The notes under the pieces are model-generated. The model did not search any database. It was not told where the DNA came from and saw only the letters and a list, made by a program, of their open reading frames with translations. From contig NZ_BCTX01000003.1 in the NCBI RefSeq assembly GCF_001590985.1, forward strand, positions 62,001 through 126,000: a stretch of DNA of 64,000 bases, in the 5' to 3' direction. A program made the translations under genes and the position numbers. The DNA is from Novosphingobium naphthalenivorans NBRC 102051 (GTDB lineage: Bacteria; Pseudomonadota; Alphaproteobacteria; Sphingomonadales; Sphingomonadaceae). Positions 17,063 to 26,405 of this stretch are shown here, piece after piece; positions within the stretch are counted from its first letter, which is position 1; every line of letters begins with the position of its first letter.

Positions 17063-18424
17063 TTACTCTCGCATGGCGCGCTTGAATTGATCCGAAAGCG
17101 GGCGAATTATGTATTGAAGCATTGTCCTTTGCTGGGTCTGGATGAAAGCTTCGACCGGCATCCCCACAGACAACCGCGCTTTTCCCAGCTTGCGGAACTC
17201 AACATCCGGAATGGAGACAGTGACGGAATAATAAGAGCGGCTGGTCCCGTGATCGACCGTGCGGTCTGCCCCGACTTGCGTGACCGTCCCTGCCAGCTCG
17301 GGCGTGGTGCGCATATCGAGCGCGGTGAAACGCACGTGCGCGGGCTGCCCGATGGCCACGCTGTCAATATCGGTCGGCTGCACTTGCGAGCGGACCACCA
17401 GCCGGTCCCGCGCCGGTACGATCTCCATGAGTGCCTCACCGGCGGGCACCACGCTGCCGACCGTGCGGACCTGCAACTTGTCGACAATGCCGTCCAGAGG
17501 CGCGCGGATCGCGGTCCGGTCGTTCTGGTCGCTGGCGGCGGCATCCTGCTTGCGCAAGTCCGATATCGCGGCCTGCACTTGCGCCAGTTCCAACGCCGCC
17601 TCGCTGCGGGCCGTGCTGGTGACAGAGGCCATCTGCACCTGCAGTTCGCCGATCCGCGCGCGCGCCTGCACCATGCCGGACTGCGCGGCCGCCTTCTGCG
17701 CCTGCACGCCGACCGCGGACCGTTCCAGCGCATTGAGACGATCGAGCGTGGTAAGACGCCCTTCGTAGAGCTGGCGGGTCTGCACGAGTTCCTCATTCAC
17801 CAGCTTCTCCTGCCGGGCATAGGCATCGGCCTGACTGGCATAAGTCGCGATATCCGCGCGGCTCTGGGCGATCCGGGCCTGAAGCTGGCGCACCTGATCC
17901 GCCCGCGCCTGCTGGCCGAGCACAAGACTGCGGCGCTCGTCGTTCATGGCGGCCTTGACCGCAGGGTCCTGCGCCTTGGCCGTCAGTTCCGCGGGAAACG
18001 CGACGTCCGCCGCGCCGCTCTGGAGCGCCCGGAGCCGCGCCGCCCTGGCCAAAAGCTGGTCGAGCCCCAGTCCGGTATATTCGGCCTCCGCGCCCGAGAC
18101 CCGGCTGTCCAGCCGGATCAGCACCTGCCCCCGCTTCACCACATCGCCATCGCGCACCAGAATATCCGAAGCGACGCCGCCGAACGGATGAGAGATTTCC
18201 TTGACGTGCGTTTCCACCGTCACTTCACCCGGCGCGATCACCGCCCCCGCCATGGGCAGAAACGCGATGAGGCCGCCCACCCCGAACACCAGCAGCCCCA
18301 CGGCGCCCAGTCCGAACCGGATCAGCCCGGACAATTCCTTCTCCGGGACACCCGGCAATTCCCCGGCGATGACGGGCAGCGGATAGACGGGCGCCCCAGC
18401 CGCGAGTTGCACGGACTGGTTCAC
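17063..18424 (-). CDS. HlyD-family type I secretion periplasmic adaptor
   Basis: The product is 453 aa. A single membrane helix lies at ~37-58, followed by a biotinyl-lipoyl-like segment (GEVTVETHVKEISHPFGG), a long alpha-helical hairpin (~110-300) with many Gln, Arg and Ala heptads, and the closing lipoyl/beta-barrel half (TAIRAPLDGIVDKLQV). This is the HlyD/PrtE layout that bridges the ABC exporter to TolC. Its GTG overlaps the stop of the exporter gene (GTGA). It corresponds to AtrB of sphingan loci, where an ABC exporter pair sits next to EPS genes. Confidence 0.92.
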   Translation of the reverse strand: MNQSVQLAAGAPVYPLPVIAGELPGVPEKELSGLIRFGLGAVGLLVFGVGGLIAFLPMAGAVIAPGEVTVETHVKEISHPFGGVASDILVRDGDVVKRGQVLIRLDSRVSGAEAEYTGLGLDQLLARAARLRALQSGAADVAFPAELTAKAQDPAVKAAMNDERRSLVLGQQARADQVRQLQARIAQSRADIATYASQADAYARQEKLVNEELVQTRQLYEGRLTTLDRLNALERSAVGVQAQKAAAQSGMVQARARIGELQVQMASVTSTARSEAALELAQVQAAISDLRKQDAAASDQNDRTAIRAPLDGIVDKLQVRTVGSVVPAGEALMEIVPARDRLVVRSQVQPTDIDSVAIGQPAHVRFTALDMRTTPELAGTVTQVGADRTVDHGTSRSYYSVTVSIPDVEFRKLGKARLSVGMPVEAFIQTQQRTMLQYIIRPLSDQFKRAMRE

Positions 18425-20256
18425 CGCCCGGCCTCCACGGGCACGCCCGCATCCTCTCTTGCCGGTTCGGAAGCGGAGCGAACCGCACGCGGCGCCTCGC
18501 CGCCGAATTTGGGGGTGGGCAGCTTCATCCTCGCCTCGAAATCCTCGCGCGTCTCGAAGCGCTCGACCCGGCCATTGTTCATCACCATGATATGGCTGAC
18601 ATGGGCAACGACACTGGGCCGGTGCGCGATCACCAGCACGATCCCGCCGCGTTCGCGCACATGCCGGATCGCCATGCCCAGCGCCGCTTCGCCTTCGTGA
18701 TCGAGATTGCTGTTGGGCTCGTCGAGCACGATCAGGAAGGGATTGCCGTAGAGCGCGCGGGCCAGCGCAATGCGCTGCCGCTGCCCGGCGGAAAGCCCGC
18801 CCCCTTGCGGCCCGATCCGATAGTCGTACCCGCCCTCCAGCCGCACGATCAGGTCATGGCAGTCGGCCGCCTTCGCCGCCTCCAGCACCGCCTCGCGGTC
18901 GGCATCGGGGCGGAAACGCGCGATGTTCTGCGCGATCGTGCCTTCGAACAGCTCGATCGACTGCGGCACGTAGCCGACGATGCGGGCGATCTGGTCGGGC
19001 GACCATTGGTCCATCGTCGCCCCGTCGAGCCGCACCGCGCCGCGCAGGACCGGCCAGATACCGCAGACCGCGCGCGCCAGCGTGGTCTTGCCCGAGCCGC
19101 TTCGCCCGACCACCGCCAGCGCCTGCCCCGCCGCCAATTTGAAGCTGACATCGGCCAGCGTGACCGCGCGAGTGCCCGGCGGCGCGGCGGTCATGCCCGA
19201 AACCACCAATGCGGATTTCGGCTCTTCCAGCCCCATCGGCTCGATCCGGCGGGGCACGGCCTCCAGCAGGCCCCGCAGCCGGTCCATCGCCTGCCGGCTC
19301 GACACCATGCCTTTCCAGTTGGCGATCACTTGCTCGACCGGCGCCAGCGCGCGGGTCGAGAGGATCGAACTGGCAATGATGATGCCACCGGTCGCGCTGC
19401 CGTCGATCACCAGATAGGCGCCCAGCGCCAGTGTCGAGGATTGCAGCAAGGTGCGAAACGCCTTGGTCGAGCCCGACATCGTGCTGGAAATGAAGGAAAA
19501 GCGGTCATTGGCGCGCAGATAGGCCGCCTCGATCCGGTGCCACTGCTCGCGCCGCGCACCCGCCATGCCCATGGCGCGGAGCGTTTCGGCATTGCGCAGC
19601 GTGGCATCGGCCAGAGTGGCGCGCTCAGCCCCCGTGCGCATCGTTTCGAGCGCGAGCGGCGCCGTCATCCGGTTGTTGAGCAGCATCAGCGAGACCAGCA
19701 CGAAAACGCCCAACAGCGCCAGCAGCCCCAGGGCCCAGTGGAATATGCTCAGGATCAGCAGATAGACCGCAATCCACGGCAGATCGAGAATGGCGAGCGG
19801 CCCCGGCCCAGACAGATAGCCACGCACGGTATCGGCATCGCGCACGATCTGCGTGCCGTTGGGCATCGCGCCCCGGTTCAGTTCGTAACGGGAAATCACG
19901 TCCAGCACCCGGTCGCTGATCGCGCGCATGAACAGCGAGCCGACATGGACCATGATCCGCCCCCGCGTCACGTCGAGCAGGGCCTGAAACGCATAGGCCA
20001 GCGCCACCAGCACCAGCAGGCTGACCAGCGAGGGAACGGAGCGGCTGGGCAGCACGTCGTCATAGGTCAGCAGCATGAAGAACGAACCTGCGAGCAGAAG
20101 CACGTTGTAAACGCTGCTGATGGCGATCACCGGCAGCAGAACACGCCGGATCGGAGCTATCGCCGCTTTCAGTTCGGCGGAGAGGCTGACCGAGAAGATC
20201 ACAGGCAAGGCCACCGCAGCGCCGAGCCTGCCTTGCGGCAGCCCCGTGCCACGCAT
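18421..20256 (-). CDS. type I secretion ABC transporter, permease/ATPase (PrtD-like)
   Basis: The product is 611 aa from the ATG at 20256. The frame is open to a TTG at 20322 with a poor ribosome-binding site, so I prefer the ATG, although this is not certain. The N-terminal half has six membrane helices. The ATPase half has Walker A GRSGSGKTT (~385), signature LSAGQRQRIALARAL, Walker B LIVLDEPNSNLD and switch His in IAHRPS. There is no C39 peptidase domain, as in PrtD/HlyB-type exporters of RTX proteins. It is co-translated with the adaptor and divergent from the TolC-like gene 180 bp away, so all three exporter parts are present. Confidence 0.92.
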   Translation of the reverse strand: MRGTGLPQGRLGAAVALPVIFSVSLSAELKAAIAPIRRVLLPVIAISSVYNVLLLAGSFFMLLTYDDVLPSRSVPSLVSLLVLVALAYAFQALLDVTRGRIMVHVGSLFMRAISDRVLDVISRYELNRGAMPNGTQIVRDADTVRGYLSGPGPLAILDLPWIAVYLLILSIFHWALGLLALLGVFVLVSLMLLNNRMTAPLALETMRTGAERATLADATLRNAETLRAMGMAGARREQWHRIEAAYLRANDRFSFISSTMSGSTKAFRTLLQSSTLALGAYLVIDGSATGGIIIASSILSTRALAPVEQVIANWKGMVSSRQAMDRLRGLLEAVPRRIEPMGLEEPKSALVVSGMTAAPPGTRAVTLADVSFKLAAGQALAVVGRSGSGKTTLARAVCGIWPVLRGAVRLDGATMDQWSPDQIARIVGYVPQSIELFEGTIAQNIARFRPDADREAVLEAAKAADCHDLIVRLEGGYDYRIGPQGGGLSAGQRQRIALARALYGNPFLIVLDEPNSNLDHEGEAALGMAIRHVRERGGIVLVIAHRPSVVAHVSHIMVMNNGRVERFETREDFEARMKLPTPKFGGEAPRAVRSASEPAREDAGVPVEAGR

Positions 20257-20436
20257 CCCGTATCGCCTGTCATCAGCCGCCAGCCCGCGCGTATTCGCAT
20301 AATTATGTCCTGTCCGGAACAATCTCGCGCTGCAGCAAAACAGACGAACCCATAAACAACTAGCGCGAATAGATCAGTTTTGGCGCTTCCGTCCGGACGG
20401 ATCTTCAGTTCTTCATCAAACAATAGGGGAAAGTTC
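20257..20436. promoter_or_regulatory. divergent promoter region of the type I exporter
   Basis: This gap of about 180 bp separates the minus-strand ABC gene from the plus-strand TolC-like gene and must hold both promoters. It is less GC-rich than its surroundings. I do not see a clear operator. The SD sequence aggggaaa (20425-20432) belongs to the TolC-like gene. Confidence 0.5.
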
Positions 20437-21933
20437 TTGGTAACTTATACCTATAGATTCGCCTGCCTGACCGCCGCATGGGCACTCGCGGCGAGCCCCT
20501 CGCACGCCGACACGCTCGAACAGGCGCTGACGGCGGCTTACGAGAACAATCCATCGCTGCAGGGCAATCGCGACCTCGCCAGCGCCACCGACGAAGGCGT
20601 GGTGCAGGCGCGGGCCGCCTACGGGCCGACGCTCAGCGCCAGTGCCCAGCATACCTATACGGCCACTCGAATTCGCGGGACCGCCTACCCTTCCGAATAC
20701 GACGGCTTTGCAACCTCGGTGGACGTCACGCTGTCCCAGCCGCTGTTCACGTCCGGCCTGCTGGCGGCACGAGTGGACGCAGCGGAAGCCGCCAGCATGA
20801 TCGAGCGGGAAAACTTGCGCTCCAGCAGCCAGCAGCTGATCCTCGACGTAGTCAACGCCTATGTCTCGCTGCAGCGCGATATTCAGCTCTATGGCGTGGC
20901 GCTGGAGATCTACCAGTTGCTGCGGCAACAGCGCGACGTGATCGCCGAGCGTTACCGCCTGCACGATTCCACCGCGCCCGACGTCGATCAGACCAACAAC
21001 CGGCTGGAACTGGCCGCCGGCCGCGTCATCATCGCGCGCTCCACGGTCGAGGCCAGCGCGGCGCGCTACCGCAATCTGGTGGGTGCCTATCCCGAGGCGC
21101 TGGCCCCGTTGCCGGCCCTGCCGGACCTCCCGACGCTGGAAACGCTCTATGTGGAGGCGGAAAGCCACAATCCGGCGCTTGGCGCCGCCAGATTCACCGA
21201 AGCCCGCTCGCGCGCGGCCGTCGGCGCGGCGCGGGCGCAAATGCGCCCGCAAGTCCATGCCTTCGCTTCGGCCTTGCGCAGTCCCGTCACGGCCTATCAG
21301 AACACCTTGCGCGAGGAATCGCTGGAGGCCGGGATCAGCCTGACAATGCCGCTCTATACCGGCGGCCAGCTTTCCTCCGCCCTGCGCGAAGCGGCCGACC
21401 GCAACCTGGCCGACCGGCAATTCATCGAGCAGGCGCGCCGCGACATGCGCGAGACGCTGGCCACCGACTGGAGCCTGCTGCAGGCCTCCAGAGAAGCCAT
21501 GCCGCGCTACGATGCGGCCGTGCAGGCCGCGGAACGCGCGGTGGAAGGCGTGAAGAAGCAGGAAACCTCCGGCATCCGCACTCTGCGCGAGGTTCTCGAC
21601 GTCACCAACGACCTGCTGAACGCGCGCACCGCCGCAGCCCAGACCCGCGCCGAGATCTACCTGCGGCGTGTGGCCGTGCTGCGCGACGCGGGCCTGCTGA
21701 CGATCGGAATGTTCGCGCAGATCCGGCCCTACGATCCCGCCAGCCGCAAGGCCGGCATCGCCTATCTCGCGGGACTGCCGCTGCGGCCCATTCTGGAACC
21801 GGCAGACCGCGCCTTTCTTTCAGAGCATGTCCGGCCCGAACCGGTGCAGCAGGAAAGCTCTGCGGTTTACGGCTGGACTCGCTCCACCGGAAACCCACTG
21901 CAACCGCCCGCCGGGCCGCCCGCTGACCAGTAG
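20437..21933 (+). CDS. TolC-family outer-membrane efflux protein
   Basis: The product is 498 aa. I take the TTG at 20437, seven bases after GGGGA, because it places a good signal peptide (CLTAAWALAASPSHA, cleaved before DTLEQAL) at the N-terminus. The frame extends upstream to 20380 without a signal. The mature protein shows the internal two-fold TolC repeat: ALTAAYENNPSLQGNRD, the YGPTLSASAQ strand, and a second NPALGAARFTEARSRAA...ARAQMRPQVHAFA half. It forms the outer-membrane channel and periplasmic tunnel for the divergent HlyD/ABC pair. The proline-rich C-terminal tail is low complexity. Confidence 0.92.
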   Translation: MVTYTYRFACLTAAWALAASPSHADTLEQALTAAYENNPSLQGNRDLASATDEGVVQARAAYGPTLSASAQHTYTATRIRGTAYPSEYDGFATSVDVTLSQPLFTSGLLAARVDAAEAASMIERENLRSSSQQLILDVVNAYVSLQRDIQLYGVALEIYQLLRQQRDVIAERYRLHDSTAPDVDQTNNRLELAAGRVIIARSTVEASAARYRNLVGAYPEALAPLPALPDLPTLETLYVEAESHNPALGAARFTEARSRAAVGAARAQMRPQVHAFASALRSPVTAYQNTLREESLEAGISLTMPLYTGGQLSSALREAADRNLADRQFIEQARRDMRETLATDWSLLQASREAMPRYDAAVQAAERAVEGVKKQETSGIRTLREVLDVTNDLLNARTAAAQTRAEIYLRRVAVLRDAGLLTIGMFAQIRPYDPASRKAGIAYLAGLPLRPILEPADRAFLSEHVRPEPVQQESSAVYGWTRSTGNPLQPPAGPPADQ

Positions 21934-22263
21934 CAGAGGTATCCGACAGAGCCTCGCATCCGGAAACGCGGTCAGAATTGCTCCGGATCGGAGGAAATAC
22001 CGGCCAAACTTCCTCAGAAAGCCAACACGCATTGCCGCACCAATACTGGAGTCCTTCACGGGGCGCGTCGCCCACCCGGCACTGAAAGCAAAAACACCTT
22101 CCGAATTCGATGCAAAACAGACTGAATCCGATTTGAAGCGCACCGTTCTCGAACCTATGATACGGTCGGTTCTATCTCCACCTGACTTCCAACGGTGGAA
22201 CACGAGCCCAACATAAAGCGCATGAATATCAAAAACGAACGCAAAAAGACTTCGAGAGGTCGC

Positions 22264-22395
22264 ATGAACAGGCTCACACACCGGACACCGGCCGTGCCGT
22301 CTTTCCATCTGGGAGACCGCATCTCTCCTGTCGGCTGGGGCATTGCCATCGCCATGGGGCTGGCACTTTGGGCGCTGCTGTTCTCGCTGGTGTGA
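22264..22395 (+). CDS. possible small membrane protein
   Basis: This 43-codon frame starts ATG at 22264 after gagagg (22254-22259) and ends in a strongly hydrophobic helix (GWGIAIAMGLALWALLFSLV). In-frame ATGs at 22222 and 22195 would lengthen it with a basic segment. It sits alone in the 509-bp gap 21934-22442, whose remainder shows nothing recognisable. The transmembrane end and the ribosome-binding site are its only support. Confidence 0.35.
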   Translation: MNRLTHRTPAVPSFHLGDRISPVGWGIAIAMGLALWALLFSLV

Positions 22396-22442
22396 AGCAG
22401 CCTGTCCCTGCGCCACGCGCGCCCCTCACCTGCGAGGGATGA

Positions 22443-23474
22443 TTAGGAAGCCCGCACCGGGCTGGCAAAGGCCGGCATGACGCGCTCGGCGAAGAGCCGC
22501 ATCGAGGCCAGTATCCGCTCTTGCGGAAGGTTGCCGAACCAGAAACTGCAATTGAAAGTATCGGCGCCCAGCCCTTCCTCGATGCGGCGGATCTGGTGGA
22601 TGCAATGGTCGGGCGAACCGATCACCACTTTGTCCGCCAGTATCGTTTCCAGGCCGGGCTCGTTCGCAAACGGCTGCGGCAGTGCGATCCCCTTGACGAT
22701 CTGGCCGAGGTCATGGCGCATACTCACGCTGACGCGGCCATTCCACTGCACTTCCTCGACCGCCTCCACCGCCTCGCTCTCGCTATGCGTGACAAAGACC
22801 GGGCGCTGCGTGCCGATCCGGACGCGGTGCGGAAGATTCAGCGCATCGATCTGCGCGCGGACATTGGTGAGCCGGGAAATCGGTTCCAGAACCCCGGTAA
22901 AGAGGTTGAAACCGCGCCGTGCCGCAGCCGCCACGGCATCGGCATGGGTGGAATTCACCACATACCAGATCGGCGGCGGCTGTTGCACCGGATGCGGATA
23001 AAGCAGGGTTTCAGGCACATGCCGCGTCTGGCCATCGAACCGGAACGGCTCTCCGCACAGAGCCCTGACCGTCAGGTCGACCATTTCGTCGAAGGCGGCC
23101 GGGTCTTCTTCCTTGCGGCTGGCCAGACGGTCGAACTGGTACTGCTGGTAGCCCTTGCCCAGCCCCAGTTCCAGCCGGCCATGGCTCAGCACATCGACAG
23201 TCGCGGCCTGTTCAGCCACCAGCAGTGGATCGTGCAGCGGCAGAGGGACAATCGCAGTGCCGAGCCGGATGCGCCGGGTGCGGGCGGCCAGATGGGACAG
23301 CAGCACGAAAGGCTGCGAACTGTGGCTGTAATTGGTGAAATGATGTTCGGCGAGCCAGACAGCCTCGAAGCCAAGCTGCTCGGCCAAGTCCACGATTTCC
23401 AGCGCACGCGCATAGACCTCCGAAGAAGGCTGCGCCGTCGGTGACTGCATCAGGAGGAAAATGCCGAATTTCAT
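22443..23474 (-). CDS. LLM-class flavin-dependent monooxygenase (luciferase-like)
   Basis: The product is 343 aa of the bacterial luciferase (beta/alpha)8 family. KFGIFLLMQSP forms strand 1, a WLAEHHFTNYSHSSQP segment supplies the substrate-cavity histidines, and IRLGTAIVPLPLHDPLLVAEQAATVDVLSHGRLELGLGKGY is the conserved long stretch around strands 3-4. Such enzymes use reduced FMN from a separate reductase to oxygenate aldehydes, sulfonates, alkanes or hydrolysed metabolites. Neighbouring genes do not point to a substrate, and no reductase is adjacent. Confidence 0.85.
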   Translation of the reverse strand: MKFGIFLLMQSPTAQPSSEVYARALEIVDLAEQLGFEAVWLAEHHFTNYSHSSQPFVLLSHLAARTRRIRLGTAIVPLPLHDPLLVAEQAATVDVLSHGRLELGLGKGYQQYQFDRLASRKEEDPAAFDEMVDLTVRALCGEPFRFDGQTRHVPETLLYPHPVQQPPPIWYVVNSTHADAVAAAARRGFNLFTGVLEPISRLTNVRAQIDALNLPHRVRIGTQRPVFVTHSESEAVEAVEEVQWNGRVSVSMRHDLGQIVKGIALPQPFANEPGLETILADKVVIGSPDHCIHQIRRIEEGLGADTFNCSFWFGNLPQERILASMRLFAERVMPAFASPVRAS

Positions 23475-23531
23475 GATCCCATCCCTGGATTAATAGCGGC
23501 GATCACCGGGATTGCCGCGAGACGCACACGT

Positions 23532-24515
23532 TCAGGGCGCGCAATATTGTGCCGTGGAATACGTGCCGATGAACCGGGTCATCGTCCCCTTCGGCACGAC
23601 GTATTCGCTCTCGCCGACGCGGACATATTGCATCAGCTTGCTCATCGTCTCGGGCTGCGGAGCCCAGTCAAACGTATAGCCGAGCGAGGTCCAGGGATAT
23701 TCGGCGGGCATCGCGGTTCCGTAGGAATCGTAATACTGCTGATAGAAGAACGGCTGATTGGCCTGCGGCGCGCCAGCGGCGCAGGACGTGGTGTTCGTTG
23801 CGGGGATGGCGCAGGGCCGGAAAATCATGCCGCCGCTGTTGGATGCGGCCGCATCGATCTCCAGAACCGCGAAATAGGCCTTCGCCGACACCGGCGGCAG
23901 GCCGAGACGCTCTTCGAGCCGCAGGTTCAGCGCCGCCGGGTCGTCGCTGACCGTACTCACGTAATTCTTGCAGAATTCCTGGAGATACGGCTCCAGCGTC
24001 ACCCAGGTATCCCCGCCTACGGCATAGTTGAAACCGCTCGACGGCGAGGAGGGATAGCGGCCGACCTGATCCGCGCGGATCCATGTCGCCACGCGATACG
24101 TGCCGGTTTGCGGCAGCGGATCGAGCGTATCGACCGCTTCCCACGGCTCGGCGAGCGCCATGTCGTGCACGGCATTGAGATACCGATTGTACCGGCGGCG
24201 CATCCGTTCGGCTTCCCCGATCTGCGGGATGCACACCTTGCTGCCGGGCGTGAGCTGGTTCGGATCGCCAATGAACGCGAAACTGCCCTGCCCCGAACGG
24301 GCATTGGTCGCCAGCATGATCGCGTAGCGGAAACTGCCATCACCGAACCAGATATCGGACAGATCGGTGAGGCTTGTCTTGCTGTCGATCACGGGTTCTG
24401 CCGCGCAGCCGGATGCCTGCACCTGCCCCCGCGCCGCCGCCGGAGATACCGCAAAGACGGCAAGACAGCCGATCACCGATGCCGAAAGTCCCGCAAACCT
24501 GCGATAGCCCTGCAT
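23532..24515 (-). CDS. secreted protein with LysM-like N-terminal motif, function unknown
   Basis: The product is 327 aa and starts at an ATG with an AAGGAG site. The signal peptide ends near AAARG. Residues ~48-100 (SLTDLSDIWFGDGSFRYAIM ... LTPGSKVCIP) follow the LysM pattern of a starting T.L..I..., a helix ending in N, and a closing PG..L.IP, although the loop is longer than usual. The rest contains several cysteines and is rich in Tyr, Trp and Pro. I recognise no enzyme motif. A periplasmic or surface role that includes glycan binding is a guess. Confidence 0.6.
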   Translation of the reverse strand: MQGYRRFAGLSASVIGCLAVFAVSPAAARGQVQASGCAAEPVIDSKTSLTDLSDIWFGDGSFRYAIMLATNARSGQGSFAFIGDPNQLTPGSKVCIPQIGEAERMRRRYNRYLNAVHDMALAEPWEAVDTLDPLPQTGTYRVATWIRADQVGRYPSSPSSGFNYAVGGDTWVTLEPYLQEFCKNYVSTVSDDPAALNLRLEERLGLPPVSAKAYFAVLEIDAAASNSGGMIFRPCAIPATNTTSCAAGAPQANQPFFYQQYYDSYGTAMPAEYPWTSLGYTFDWAPQPETMSKLMQYVRVGESEYVVPKGTMTRFIGTYSTAQYCAP

Positions 24516-24800
24516 GGCGCGCTCCTTTTTACATACCTCTCAGCACCCCAGCATGTAATCCCATTCGCAAGATATCGTAGTGAAAAATTAGAAATGTATA
24601 TTCATTTATATGAAATTTATTTGTGAAATATATATTTATATAAATAAACTAACGGAATATTTCAAAAACAACTGCAATCCATACCACCTCAAATTCATAT
24701 TGCCGGAAGTGCACAGCCGCGCCCCGGCGCTGGCCGGTGCGATCAAGGCGTTTGTATTGGAGATGCCCCAGCTTGCCTGCGGCGTGCCGGACGGCCTGCC
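24516..24800. other. AT-rich intergenic region
   Basis: This 285-bp region lies between two minus-strand genes. Bases ~24580-24700 are very AT-rich, with runs such as aaatatatatttatataaat, and probably contain the promoter of the LysM-like gene. The part near 24720-24800 is GC-rich and adjoins the end of the FAD oxidoreductase gene. I see no gene here. Confidence 0.4.
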
Positions 24801-26405
24801 TCAGGCGTGGAAGCGGCGATAGCGCCCCTTGTCAGCCAGCACTTCATGCGCGCAGTTGTGCCCCGGCGCGCCGGTCACACCGCCGCCCGGATGGGTGCCC
24901 GCGCCGCACATGTAGAGCCCCTTGACCGGCCCGCGATAGGCGCCGTGGCCCAGCACGGGGCGCGCCGACCAGAGCTGGTCGAGCGTCATGTTGCCGTGCA
25001 TGATGTCGCCGCCGATCAGGCCGAACTTACGCTCCAGCCCCTTGGGGCTCAGCACCTGACGGCCCAGGATCGAGGCGCGGAAGCCCGGCGCATGAGCCTC
25101 GACCGTATCGATGATCGTATCGGCGGCCTTGTCCTCTTCATCGTCCCAGTCGCGCCCGTCGGGCAGCTCGGGCGCGAACTGCTGGCAGAACAGGCTGGCG
25201 ACGTGCTGCCCTTCGGGGGCTAGACTGTCGTCGATGGTCGAGGGGATCAGCATCTCCACGATCGGCGCCTTCGACCAGCCATGGATTTTCGCATCGAGGA
25301 AGGCGCGGTCCATGTAGTCGAGCGTCGGGGCAATGATGATGCCCGACTGGTGATGCTCGCCCGGCTCCGGCAGGCAAGTGAAGCGCGGCAGTTCGGACAG
25401 CGCGACGTTCATGCGGAAGGTGCCGCTGCCCGCCTTGAAGCTCTTCATCCGGCGCGCGAAATCGGCGGGCATGTCGGCACTGTCGACCATCTTGCCATAG
25501 AGCAGCTTCGGCCCGACATTAGCAATCACGCGCGGCGCCGCGATCTCCTCTCCGCTTTCGAGGCGGACACCCGCCACTTTGCCGCCATCGACCAGCACTC
25601 TGTCGACCGGGCATTCGAGGCTGATCTCGACGCCCAGATCGCGGCAGACTTTGGCCATGATCCGGGTGATGTTGCCCATGCCGCCGACCGAATGGCCCCA
25701 GGCGCCCTTCTTGCCGTTCACTTCGCCGAAGACGTGATGCAGCAGGACATAGGCGCTGCCCGGCGTGTCCGGGCTGGCATAGTTGCCCACCACCGCGTCG
25801 AACCCGAACGCCGCCTTCACCGCCTCGCTTTCAAACCAGCCGTCAAGCAGCGCGCGTGCGGACTTGGTGAACAAGTCCAGCACGTCGCGCTGCGCCTCGA
25901 TCGGAAGGCCTGCCAGTTTGCGACCCTGAAGGGCTCCGGCGATCAAGGTGCGAATGCCGTCACCGACATTCGGGGGGGATTTGAGAGCAAGGTGGCGCAG
26001 CACTTCAGCCACGCCTTCGAGAGCATCGTAATAAGCCGGCAGCACTTCGGCATCGTGCGCGGAAAAGCGGCGGAATTCCGCCTGCGTGCGCTCCAGCCCA
26101 CCGCCGAGCTTGAGATAGCCGCCGTCTTCCTGCGGCAGGAAGTTGGAGATCGGGCGCTCGATCACACGATAGCCGTGATCGGCCAGACGCATGTCGGCAA
26201 TGACCTTGGGCTGCAGCAGACTGACCGTGTAGCTGGCCACCGAATTGCGGAAACCGGGATGGAATTCCTCGGTCACCGCCGCCCCGCCGACGACGTCGCG
26301 CCGCTCGACGATCCGGACTTTCAGCCCCGCGCGGGCGAGGTAGAAGGCACAGACGAGGCCGTTGTGGCCCGCGCCGATGATGATCGCGTCGTACTTGGTG
26401 GTCAT
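24801..26405 (-). CDS. FAD-dependent phytoene desaturase-like / PYROXD2-like oxidoreductase
   Basis: The product is 534 aa from the ATG at 26405, which overlaps the stop of the Rieske oxygenase gene (ATGA). DAIIIGAGHNGLVCAFYLARAG (~5-26) is the dinucleotide-binding GxGxxG fold, followed by E...VGGAA. The C-terminal GLYMCGAGTHPGGGVTGAPGHNCA closes the FAD site as in CrtI/CrtO and PYROXD2 proteins. No carotenoid genes are nearby, so carotenoid desaturation is unlikely to be its job. Co-translation with a Rieske oxygenase suggests that it oxidises the product of that enzyme or takes part in the same catabolic step. Confidence 0.8.
   Translation of the reverse strand: MTTKYDAIIIGAGHNGLVCAFYLARAGLKVRIVERRDVVGGAAVTEEFHPGFRNSVASYTVSLLQPKVIADMRLADHGYRVIERPISNFLPQEDGGYLKLGGGLERTQAEFRRFSAHDAEVLPAYYDALEGVAEVLRHLALKSPPNVGDGIRTLIAGALQGRKLAGLPIEAQRDVLDLFTKSARALLDGWFESEAVKAAFGFDAVVGNYASPDTPGSAYVLLHHVFGEVNGKKGAWGHSVGGMGNITRIMAKVCRDLGVEISLECPVDRVLVDGGKVAGVRLESGEEIAAPRVIANVGPKLLYGKMVDSADMPADFARRMKSFKAGSGTFRMNVALSELPRFTCLPEPGEHHQSGIIIAPTLDYMDRAFLDAKIHGWSKAPIVEMLIPSTIDDSLAPEGQHVASLFCQQFAPELPDGRDWDDEEDKAADTIIDTVEAHAPGFRASILGRQVLSPKGLERKFGLIGGDIMHGNMTLDQLWSARPVLGHGAYRGPVKGLYMCGAGTHPGGGVTGAPGHNCAHEVLADKGRYRRFHA

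Noticed and set aside
24580..24700. Replication origin or foreign insertion suggested by the AT-rich tract
   Set aside because: There are no DnaA-box cluster, iterons or replication genes, and the tract is short. A promoter region explains it.
24801..26405. Carotenoid desaturase (CrtI/CrtO)
   Set aside because: The fold agrees, but no crtB, crtE or crtY gene is near. The gene is coupled to a Rieske oxygenase, so a carotenoid role is not supported.
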